A DNA stretch of 11,728 nucleotides from Chloroflexota bacterium (GTDB taxonomy: Bacteria > Chloroflexota > Dehalococcoidia > UBA2247 > RBG-13-53-26): positions 1 to 11,728 of the forward strand of contig QMOF01000054.1 in assembly GCA_003650185.1 (NCBI GenBank), in the 5' to 3' direction. Within the stretch, counting starts at the first letter, position 1. Each line of letters opens with the position of its first letter. The notes beneath the pieces were generated by a model. That model saw only the letters and a program-made list of their open reading frames with translations, made no database searches and had not been told where the DNA came from. The translations under genes and the position numbers were made by a program. This document shows, piece after piece, positions 7,240 to 11,728 of this stretch.

Positions 7240-7687
7240 TTGCTACCTCCTCCACGCTGCCCCCCACCGCTTCAATCTTCTTCCTGGCACCCTCCGAGAA
7301 CCTGTCGGCCCTCACGATCAAACGTCGGTCAAGTTCGCCTGCGCCCAAGACCTTGATAGGCCTCTTGCCCCGTCTCACCAGCCGTGCCTCAAGCAGCCTA
7401 TCGCGGTCCACCACGCTGCCCGCCTCGAACCGGTTAAGTTCGCCAACGTTGACGACAGAGTATTCTGTCTTGAAGACATTGTTAAAGCCCCGCCTCGCGG
7501 GCAAACGCTTCACCAGAGGCAATTGCCCTCCCTCGAAATGAGGAGATACCCCGCCCCCACTGCGCGCTTTCTGTCCTTTTATACCTCGCCCGGAGTACCG
7601 ACCATGTCCACTACCCAAGCCGCGTCCGACGCGCTTCCTGCGTCGCTTCGCGCCGCGAGGTGGTACAAGTTCATTCTGGGTAGCCAC
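7220..7687 (-). CDS. rplO: 50S ribosomal protein L15
   Basis: Late-assembling large-subunit protein. The 155-residue product begins MATQNELVPPRGAKRRRKRV and has the Gly/Arg-rich signature VGRGLGSGHGRYSGRGIKGQ then KARSGGGVSPHFEGGQLPL (about 20-57), a KRLPARRGF element and a C-terminal KKIEAVGGSVEE domain end. The frame stays open 23 codons further upstream inside rpmD, but GTG 7687-7685 overlaps the rpmD stop by 1 nt (TAGTG), has GAGGGAG/AGGAGG just upstream, and gives the normal family length, so I use it. The last 20 nt overlap secY. Confidence 0.96.
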   Translation of the reverse strand: MATQNELVPPRGAKRRRKRVGRGLGSGHGRYSGRGIKGQKARSGGGVSPHFEGGQLPLVKRLPARRGFNNVFKTEYSVVNVGELNRFEAGSVVDRDRLLEARLVRRGKRPIKVLGAGELDRRLIVRADRFSEGARKKIEAVGGSVEEVASAPKAS

Positions 7688-7863
7688 TACTCCCTCGCCT
7701 CCTCTACTCTCACCAGATGCTTTACCTTGGCAACCATGCCACGTATCGATGGACAATCATCATGCACTACTCGCTGATGCAACCGGCGCAGCCCCAGCGC
7801 CCTCAAGGTCATCCTCTGGTCCTGAGAGTAGCCTATACCGCTCTTGGTCCAGGTAATGCTCAA
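7687..7863 (-). CDS. rpmD: 50S ribosomal protein L30 (start uncertain)
   Basis: Small non-essential-type large-subunit protein. The minus-strand translation contains LSITWTKSGIGYSQDQRMTL, RALGLRRLHQRVVHDDCPSI and RGMVAKVKHLVRVEEARE, a full L30 fold. The coordinates use TTG at 7863, the only canonical start ahead of this core; it gives 58 residues but has no proper Shine-Dalgarno. The same frame is open up to 7908 and encodes ARKQRTPAPR just before the core. An ATA at 7896-7894 sits 5 nt after a perfect GGAGG and overlaps the rpsE stop as ATAG, giving a 69-residue protein beginning (M)ARKQRTPAPR. I favour ATA as the real start, but this is inference. The gene lies between rpsE and rplO, as in other spc operons. 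Confidence 0.93.
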   Translation of the reverse strand: MSITWTKSGIGYSQDQRMTLRALGLRRLHQRVVHDDCPSIRGMVAKVKHLVRVEEARE

Positions 7864-7892
7864 CCTGGGAGCTGGTGTGCGCTGTTTCCTGG

Positions 7893-8384
7893 CTATCTTG
7901 ACCTCCGCCTAGCTACCACTTCGGCCGGTACCCTTAACTGACTCAGGCCGCAGGCCGTCGCTTTCACCACGTTTATCGGGTTGGGACTTCCCAGAGACTT
8001 GGTGAGAACATCCTTCACCCCGGCTACTTCGAGCACCGCTCGAACGCTGCCGCCAGCAATAACACCGGTGCCGGGCGCCGCCGGCTTGAGCAACACCTTC
8101 GCTGCTCCAAATTCGGCCTGCACCTCGTGCGGAATAGTGGTTCCTGCCATGGGTACGGTGAACATCCTCTTCCTGGCAACGCTTCCCGCCTTCTGAATCG
8201 CCTGCGAGACCTCCTTCGCCTTCCCCATACCAATGCCCACCCGGCCATTGCCATCTCCGACCGCCACCAGGGCGCTGAAGCTGAGATTCTTTCCGCCCTT
8301 GACTACCTTGGCAACTCGGTTCACATGAATCAGTCTCTCGACCAGCTCCTCTCTGGTCTCCAGGTCCTGCTGCGTTTGCATCAT
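7893..8384 (-). CDS. rpsE: 30S ribosomal protein S5
   Basis: 30S protein involved in decoding accuracy and mRNA entry. The 163-residue product has the N-terminal double-stranded-RNA-binding-like domain, VNRVAKVVKGGKNLSFSALV then VGDGNGRVGIGMGKAKEV (about 23-60), and the C-terminal domain with GTGVIAGGSVRAVLEVAGVK and LGSPNPINVVKATACGL. Two adjacent ATG codons (8384 and 8381) could start it; AGGG overlaps the rplR stop just upstream (TAGGGCATG). The stop TAG overlaps the probable rpmD start. The length is normal. Confidence 0.97.
   Translation of the reverse strand: MMQTQQDLETREELVERLIHVNRVAKVVKGGKNLSFSALVAVGDGNGRVGIGMGKAKEVSQAIQKAGSVARKRMFTVPMAGTTIPHEVQAEFGAAKVLLKPAAPGTGVIAGGSVRAVLEVAGVKDVLTKSLGSPNPINVVKATACGLSQLRVPAEVVARRRSR
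7894..7906 (-). promoter_or_regulatory. Shine-Dalgarno plus candidate ATA start of rpmD
   Basis: GGAGG (7906-7902), a 5-nt spacer, then ATA (7896-7894) whose last two bases plus G form the rpsE stop TAG. The geometry is ideal for reinitiation, yet the codon is ATA rather than ATG. An in-frame TAG at 7911-7909 excludes any earlier rpmD start. Confidence 0.5.
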
Positions 8385-8387
8385 GCC

Positions 8388-8717
8388 CTAAAACTCCAGT
8401 CCCGCTTCTCTGGCTGCCTCAGCCAGCGCCTTGACCCGGCCATGGTACTTGTAGTTGCGCCTGTCAAAGACAACCTTGGATACGCCCTTCTCCATGGCGC
8501 GCCGTGCCACCAGCGACCCCACGGCTGAGGCGACAGCCACCTTGCCATCGACGTCCACCTGCATTCCCGGCTCCCTGCTAGAGGCACTAGCCAAAGTGCG
8601 AGAAGCGCTATCATCAATTACCTGAGCGTAAATGTGCTTCGAACTCCGAAAGACGCACAGCCGGGGCCTCGTCTTCCCTATCACTCGCCTCCGCACCACT
8701 CTAGCCTTCCTCGCCAT
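8388..8717 (-). CDS. rplR: 50S ribosomal protein L18
   Basis: 5S rRNA-binding protein of the central protuberance. The 109-residue product shows RPRLCVFRSSKHIYAQVIDD (about 17-36) and the C-terminal VVFDRRNYKYHGRVKALAEA then AREAGLEF. The basic N-terminal tail (MARKARVVRRRVIGKT) is about ten residues shorter than in most homologues. An in-frame TAG (the rplF stop) two codons upstream rules out a longer form. ATG 8717 lies 3 nt after that stop and has only a weak TAGG-type ribosome-binding site, so coupling to rplF is likely. Confidence 0.96.
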   Translation of the reverse strand: MARKARVVRRRVIGKTRPRLCVFRSSKHIYAQVIDDSASRTLASASSREPGMQVDVDGKVAVASAVGSLVARRAMEKGVSKVVFDRRNYKYHGRVKALAEAAREAGLEF

Positions 8718-8720
8718 AAC

Positions 8721-9275
8721 CTACTTCTTCTTACCTCCTGCCCTGCCGGCTTTGCCCGGCTTCAGCCGAACCCGCTCACCTGCATACCTGATGCCTTTGC
8801 CCTTATAGGCATCAGGGGGACGTATAGCCCTGATATCAGCGGCTACCCTGCCCACCAACTCCTTGTCGATCCCCGAGACCTTCACCCTGTTCGGCCCTTC
8901 CGCCGTTACTGTTACCCCAGGCGGAGGCGTCACTTCGATCGGGTGTGTGTAGCCTACCTGGATCACCACCTTGCCACCCACGTTCTGCGCCCGATAGCCA
9001 ACCCCGACGATCTCCAGGTACTTCTCAAAGCCCCTGTCCACCCCATGCACCATGTTCGCCAGCAGGCTACGTGTCAACCCGTGCAAGGCGCGATAAGGCT
9101 TCTGATCCCCAGGACGTGACACCCGCAGCACACTGCCGTCCACCGTTATCGACATCTCCGGGGCGAACGAGCGATGCAACTCGCCCTTCGGCCCCCTGAC
9201 GGTAACCTCGCCCCCCTTGACCTCCACCACCACGTCCTTGGGTAGAGTTATTGGCAGATTTCCTACTCGAGACAT
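8721..9275 (-). CDS. rplF: 50S ribosomal protein L6
   Basis: 23S rRNA-binding protein near the factor-binding site. The 184-residue product has two L6 repeats: MSRVGNLPITLPKDVVVEVK to about 80, and YLEIVGVGYRAQNVGGKV onward, ending with the signature IRPPDAYKGKGIRYAGERVR (about 151-170) and a GKKK tail. ATG 9275 gives the family N-terminus. I see no Shine-Dalgarno in the 23-nt spacer after rpsH (AACGGCAAGCAACG), unlike most genes here. Translation may rely on termination of rpsH nearby or on leaderless-like entry. Confidence 0.97.
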   Translation of the reverse strand: MSRVGNLPITLPKDVVVEVKGGEVTVRGPKGELHRSFAPEMSITVDGSVLRVSRPGDQKPYRALHGLTRSLLANMVHGVDRGFEKYLEIVGVGYRAQNVGGKVVIQVGYTHPIEVTPPPGVTVTAEGPNRVKVSGIDKELVGRVAADIRAIRPPDAYKGKGIRYAGERVRLKPGKAGRAGGKKK

Positions 9276-9298
9276 CGTTGCTTGCCGTTACAGCACGA

Positions 9299-9694
9299 TC
9301 ACCAGACGTAGCACAACAGCTCCCCACCCACCCGCTGTTTCCAGGCCTTCTGGCCGGTGGTTATGCCTTTCGAGGTGGACACAATGGATATACCCAGGCC
9401 ACCGTAGACACGCGGTATCTCTGACCTCCCAACGTATACCCTCAGTCCGGGCTTGCTCACCCGCTTCAATCCCGTGATAGCCGGCTGGCCCTTGTCCAGA
9501 TACCTGAGATAGACCTTAATGACTCGGCCCGGTCTGCCTTTGACCACCTCGTAGTTCTCAATGAACCCTTCTTCCTTGAGTATCTTGACGATGCCAAGCT
9601 TGACCTTCGACCACGGAATCAAAACGAACTCGTGCCTCACCATGTTGGCGTTTCTTATCCTGGTCAGCATATCAGCAATAGGATCAGTAACCAT
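9299..9694 (-). CDS. rpsH: 30S ribosomal protein S8
   Basis: Central-domain 16S rRNA-binding protein; in E. coli S8 represses the spc operon, but I cannot identify its RNA target here. The 131-residue product begins MVTDPIADMLTRIRNANMVR and contains KILKEEGFIENYEV, LKRVSKPGLRVYV, the STSKGI stretch and the invariant C-terminal GGELLCYVW. ATG 9694 is preceded 6 nt upstream by GGTGAG (9706-9701), which overlaps the rpsN stop. Confidence 0.98.
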   Translation of the reverse strand: MVTDPIADMLTRIRNANMVRHEFVLIPWSKVKLGIVKILKEEGFIENYEVVKGRPGRVIKVYLRYLDKGQPAITGLKRVSKPGLRVYVGRSEIPRVYGGLGISIVSTSKGITTGQKAWKQRVGGELLCYVW

Positions 9695-9701
9695 TATAGT
9701 C

Positions 9702-9887
9702 TCACCAGCTCGATTTCCTCACTCCGGCAATTTCCCCTCTGAGCGCCAACTCCCTGAAGCAGATACGGCACACACCGAACTTTCGCATGTAGCCGCGTGG
9801 CCGACCACACAGCACGCACCGATTGCGTTTCTGCACCTTGTACTTCGGGGGCCGCTGTGACTTGACTATCTTCGATACCTTGGCCAA
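9702..9887 (-). CDS. rpsN: 30S ribosomal protein S14, type Z (zinc-binding)
   Basis: Small 30S-head protein of the short zinc-binding class. The 61-residue product carries Cys24-X2-Cys27 and Cys40-X2-Cys43 (RNRCVLCGRPRG and FGVCRICFRELAL), and the C-terminal GEIAGVRKSSW. This is the form found in Gram-positive and many deep-branching bacteria rather than the longer zinc-free S14. The start is TTG at 9887-9885 (then GCC AAG), with AGGG overlapping the rplE stop (TAGGGAAATTG). No ATG or GTG is suitably placed. The gene follows rplE by 5 nt. Confidence 0.97.
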   Translation of the reverse strand: MAKVSKIVKSQRPPKYKVQKRNRCVLCGRPRGYMRKFGVCRICFRELALRGEIAGVRKSSW

Positions 9888-9892
9888 TTTCC

Positions 9893-10453
9893 CTACCCTC
9901 TCGTGAAGGGAAACCCTAGTAGCTCCAGAAGCCGTCTCCCTTCCTCATCCGTAGCAGCAGTAGTCACCACCGTGACCTCAAGGCCACGGGGTCTCTCTAC
10001 CTTGTCGTAGTCAATCTCAGGGAAAATGAGCTGGTCTTTCAGCCCCAGGCTGTAGTTGCCCCTTCCATCGAATGAACTCCTGGACACACCGCGGAAGTCC
10101 CTGATACGGGGCAGGGTAGCATTCAAAAGCCTGTCCAGAAACTCATACATCCGCCGCCCTCGCAGAGTCACCATCATTCCAACAGGCATGCCAGTTCTGA
10201 CCTTGAAACTGGCAATGGATTTCTTGGCACGCGTCACCACCGGGTGCTGCCCCGAGATCGCCGCCATCTCGCGTTCAGCAGACTCAAGCGCTTTCGCGTT
10301 CTGGATTGCCTCCCCCAGCCCTATGTTGAGCACCACCTTTCTCAATCGGGGCACCTGCATCACATTCCGGTAGCCAAACTCCTTCATCAACGCAGGCAAA
10401 ACCTCCTGCCTGTACTTGTCCTCCAATCTGGGCAAGGTCCGCACTGCCACCAT
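9893..10453 (-). CDS. rplE: 50S ribosomal protein L5
   Basis: 5S rRNA-binding protein of the central protuberance that also bridges to S13. The 186-residue product shows QVPRLRKVVLNIGLGEAIQN (about 33-52), TRAKKSIASFKVRTGMPVG then MMVTLRG, FLDRLLNATLPRIRDFRGVS and the C-terminal GLEVTVVTTAATDEEGRRLL, ending LLGFPF. ATG 10453 overlaps the rplX stop by 1 nt (TGATG). A long Shine-Dalgarno GAGGTGAT (10467-10460) lies 6 nt upstream and is the best ribosome-binding site I see in the window. Confidence 0.98.
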   Translation of the reverse strand: MVAVRTLPRLEDKYRQEVLPALMKEFGYRNVMQVPRLRKVVLNIGLGEAIQNAKALESAEREMAAISGQHPVVTRAKKSIASFKVRTGMPVGMMVTLRGRRMYEFLDRLLNATLPRIRDFRGVSRSSFDGRGNYSLGLKDQLIFPEIDYDKVERPRGLEVTVVTTAATDEEGRRLLELLGFPFTRG

Positions 10454-10761
10454 CAGTCGATCACCTCATGGCAAGACTTACAAACACGAACCTTCCTTCC
10501 CTCGATCAGGCGGAAGCCCACCCTCGAAGGCCGATTGCACTTGTTGCACAGTAACATGACCTTAGACACATGCAGCGGTGCCTCCAGCTCGATGATGCCT
10601 GCTTGCCGCGCTGCTCCCCTGGCCCTGGCGTGTCTCTTGATCATATTAGCCCCGTCAACCACTACGGATTCCTTCTTCGGGTACGCATAACGAACCCTAC
10701 CCTTCTTGCCTCGATCCTTACCCCGGATGACCAGCACAGTATCGTTCTTGCGGATCTTCAC
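10453..10761 (-). CDS. rplX: 50S ribosomal protein L24 with Cys4 motif
   Basis: Assembly-initiating large-subunit protein at the tunnel exit. The 102-residue product begins with a KOW motif (DTVLVIRGKDRGKKGRVR, about 7-24), followed by VVVDGANMIKRHAR. The C-terminal half has Cys72-X2-Cys75 and Cys94-X2-Cys97 (LCNKCNRP ... RVCKSCHEVID), the putative zinc-binding pair found in many but not all bacterial L24 proteins. The start is GTG at 10761-10759, 2 nt after the rplN stop, with GGAGG about 10 nt upstream in rplN. Confidence 0.97.
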   Translation of the reverse strand: MKIRKNDTVLVIRGKDRGKKGRVRYAYPKKESVVVDGANMIKRHARARGAARQAGIIELEAPLHVSKVMLLCNKCNRPSRVGFRLIEGRKVRVCKSCHEVID

Positions 10762-10763
10762 CT

Positions 10764-11132
10764 CTACAGTACCTCCGGAGCCAGAGAGATAATCCTGGCA
10801 AAGTCCTTTTCGCGCAGCTCCCTGGCCACAGGGCCAAAGATCCGGGTACCCCTTGGGTTGTTCTGGTCCGTAAGGATCACCGCGGCGTTATCATCAAACC
10901 GGATATACGACCCGTCGCGCCGTCGATACCCCTGTGCGGTGCGCACCACCACCGCTCTGACCACGTCACCCTGTTTCACCATCCCCCGCGGGACGGCTTG
11001 CTTCACCGACGCCACGATTATGTCACCTACATGGGCATACCGCCGCCTGGTGCCTCCTGGCACATTAATGCACATAATGGTCCTGGCACCCGTGTTATCA
11101 GCTACCCTAAGTCTGGTCTGCGGCTGTATCAT
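10764..11132 (-). CDS. rplN: 50S ribosomal protein L14
   Basis: Conserved subunit-interface protein of the large subunit. The 122-residue product begins MIQPQTRLRVADNTGARTIM and contains HVGDIIVASVKQAVPRG, VVRAVVVRTAQGYRRRDGSY, IRFDDNAAVIL, PRGTRIFGPVARELR and the C-terminal RIISLAPEVL. The ATG at 11132 gives the exact family N-terminus, which means 26 nt overlap with the rpsQ 3' end in another frame. AAGG directly abuts the ATG with no spacing, so initiation probably depends on ribosomes already translating rpsQ. Confidence 0.98.
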   Translation of the reverse strand: MIQPQTRLRVADNTGARTIMCINVPGGTRRRYAHVGDIIVASVKQAVPRGMVKQGDVVRAVVVRTAQGYRRRDGSYIRFDDNAAVILTDQNNPRGTRIFGPVARELREKDFARIISLAPEVL

Positions 11133-11400
11133 CCTTGTACGGCTCTACCACCTGTCCCTTTGCCAGCACCTGACTAACGCGCCAGTGCTTGGTCTTGGAT
11201 ATGGGGCGACTCTCCTCTATCCTCACCATGTCTCCCACTTTGCAATCGTTGTTCTCACAATGAGCCTTTACCTTCTTCCGTCGCTTCATCGTCTTCCGGT
11301 ATAGCGGATGCGGCCGTAACGACTCCACCAGTACCACCACCGTCTTGTCCATCTTGTCCCCTATCACACGGCCCACCAGACTCCTGCGATGCTTCTGCAT
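11107..11400 (-). CDS. rpsQ: 30S ribosomal protein S17
   Basis: 16S rRNA-binding OB-fold protein. The 97-residue product contains SLVGRVIGDKMDKTVVVLVE (about 7-26), HPLYRKTMKRRKKVKAHCEN (about 31-50), VGDMVRIEESRPISKTKHWR and a VSQVL end of the core. A C-terminal tail of roughly 15 residues (QVVEPYKDDTAADQT) extends past the usual family end and is encoded in the overlap with rplN. ATG 11400 has GGAG (11411-11408) 7 nt upstream and overlaps, by one base, the stop of the upstream micro-ORF. An in-frame TGA two codons upstream rules out an earlier start. Confidence 0.97.
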   Translation of the reverse strand: MQKHRRSLVGRVIGDKMDKTVVVLVESLRPHPLYRKTMKRRKKVKAHCENNDCKVGDMVRIEESRPISKTKHWRVSQVLAKGQVVEPYKDDTAADQT

Positions 11401-11465
11401 TACTCAGCTCCGCTTATCCCGAGATATCCAGGCACAGTCAACTCCCTCATCGCCTTCGCTCCCAT
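11400..11465 (-). CDS. Candidate 21-residue micro-protein between rpmC and rpsQ
   Basis: On the minus strand an ATG (11465-11463) immediately follows the rpmC stop TAG. It opens 21 codons (starting MGAKAMRELTVPG, ending ISGAE) that stop at TAA 11402-11400, sharing one base with the rpsQ ATG. GGAGG (11474-11470) lies 4 nt upstream. The ORF thus fills the only sizeable spacer in the cluster with coupled junctions at both ends. It is in the same frame as rpmC, so UAG readthrough would instead give an extended L29. I do not recognise the peptide, and a chance open frame in a 65-nt gap is quite possible. Confidence 0.35.
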   Translation of the reverse strand: MGAKAMRELTVPGYLGISGAE

Positions 11466-11663
11466 CTACCCTCCAGCCAACTCCCTCTCCCGCATCACGG
11501 TCAAAATTCTAGCAATGTTCTTCCTCACCCGGCAAACCTCGCGGTGGTTCACCAACTGCCTGGTGCTCAGGCGGAAGCGCAGATTGAACAACTCTCGCCG
11601 AGCTTCCTCCAGTTGCTTCCTTAACTCCTCGTTGCCGAGGCCCCGGATCTCATCCGCCTTCAC
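11466..11663 (-). CDS. rpmC: 50S ribosomal protein L29
   Basis: Two-helix large-subunit protein at the tunnel exit, near the SecY, SRP and trigger-factor docking site. The 65-residue product begins MKADEIRGLGNEELRKQLEE and contains ARRELFNLRFRLSTRQLVNH then REVCRVRKNIARILTVMRER, a standard helical hairpin of normal length. The start is GTG at 11663-11661, which overlaps the rplP 3' end by 14 nt; AAGGG lies about 9 nt upstream. The stop TAG is directly followed by an ATG in the same frame (the micro-ORF). Confidence 0.96.
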   Translation of the reverse strand: MKADEIRGLGNEELRKQLEEARRELFNLRFRLSTRQLVNHREVCRVRKNIARILTVMRERELAGG

Positions 11664-11728
11664 CGGCCACCACCCTTGTCACAAACCTAGTTTTGATCGG
11701 CAGCTTCTGAGCTGCAAGCCGCATCGCC
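11650..11728 (-). CDS. rplP: 50S ribosomal protein L16, 3' end only
   Basis: Only the last 25 complete sense codons are in the window. They read AMRLAAQKLPIKTRFVTRVV followed by AGEGG and TGA at 11652-11650. The AxKLPIKTxFVTR ending is diagnostic of the L16 C-terminus, and L16 is the expected gene before rpmC. The tail overlaps the rpmC start by 14 nt. The gene is cut by the window edge, not broken. Confidence 0.9.
   Translation of the reverse strand, partial: AMRLAAQKLPIKTRFVTRVVAGEGG

Noticed and set aside
7688..7756. Longer L15 reading frame starting at TTG 7756
   Set aside because: The extra 23 residues overlap rpmD coding and are not L15-like. The GTG at 7687 has a ribosome-binding site and gives the family length.
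10570..11304. 244-codon plus-strand open frame opposite rplX, rplN and rpsQ
   Set aside because: It spans three certain genes on the opposite strand and has no family resemblance, so it is an antisense shadow.
11466..11468. UAG as a recoded sense codon (pyrrolysine or similar)
   Set aside because: UAG ends at least a dozen recognised proteins at their normal family length, so it is a functional stop here. Readthrough at rpmC remains only a minor alternative.
1..11728. Mobile elements, CRISPR, tRNA or rRNA genes, phage or defence genes
   Set aside because: Every region is accounted for by tightly packed conserved housekeeping genes. I see no repeats, inverted termini or RNA gene signatures.

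Overview
The window is one uninterrupted, minus-strand ribosomal-protein supercluster from a moderately GC-rich bacterium. Reading 5'->3' on the minus strand (right to left), the order is rplP (3' end only), rpmC, a 21-codon micro-ORF, rpsQ, rplN, rplX, rplE, rpsN, rpsH, rplF, rplR, rpsE, rpmD, rplO, secY, adk, map, infA, rpmJ, rpsM, rpsK, rpsD, rpoA, rplQ, truA, rplM and rpsI (5' end only). This joins the end of the S10 operon, the whole spc operon, the alpha operon and the truA-rplM-rpsI tail. I assign nothing to the plus strand.

Region by region: 11728-7220 holds the rest of the S10 cluster and the spc cluster (L16 to L15); 7239-4550 holds SecY, adenylate kinase and methionine aminopeptidase; 4543-1435 holds IF-1, L36, S13, S11, S4, RNA polymerase alpha and L17; 1415-1 holds TruA, L13 and S9. 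The genes together supply ribosomal subunits, the membrane channel for nascent proteins, N-terminal Met removal, nucleotide balance, transcription and tRNA modification. The largest spacer is about 65 nt (rpmC-rpsQ), and it contains the micro-ORF. I see no promoter, rho-independent terminator, RNA gene, mobile element or CRISPR array. Transcription presumably enters beyond the right edge and continues past the left edge.

Taxonomy is inference only. The gene order with adk-map-infA-rpmJ and a truA-rplM-rpsI tail, the zinc-binding forms of S4, S14 and L36, and an S4 like that of Thermus suggest a Gram-positive-type or deep-branching lineage. Chloroflexota (Dehalococcoidia-like) is my best guess, at low confidence.

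This is core, conserved DNA, and I found no new defence or mobile system. The unusual part is translational. UAG ends 15 of the 25 genes whose stop is visible. GTG starts about ten genes. Several genes overlap by 20-29 nt. Four junctions fuse the stop codon to the Shine-Dalgarno sequence as TAGGG. rpmD and possibly truA appear to use AUA and AUU starts. A 21-codon ORF fits exactly between rpmC and rpsQ.
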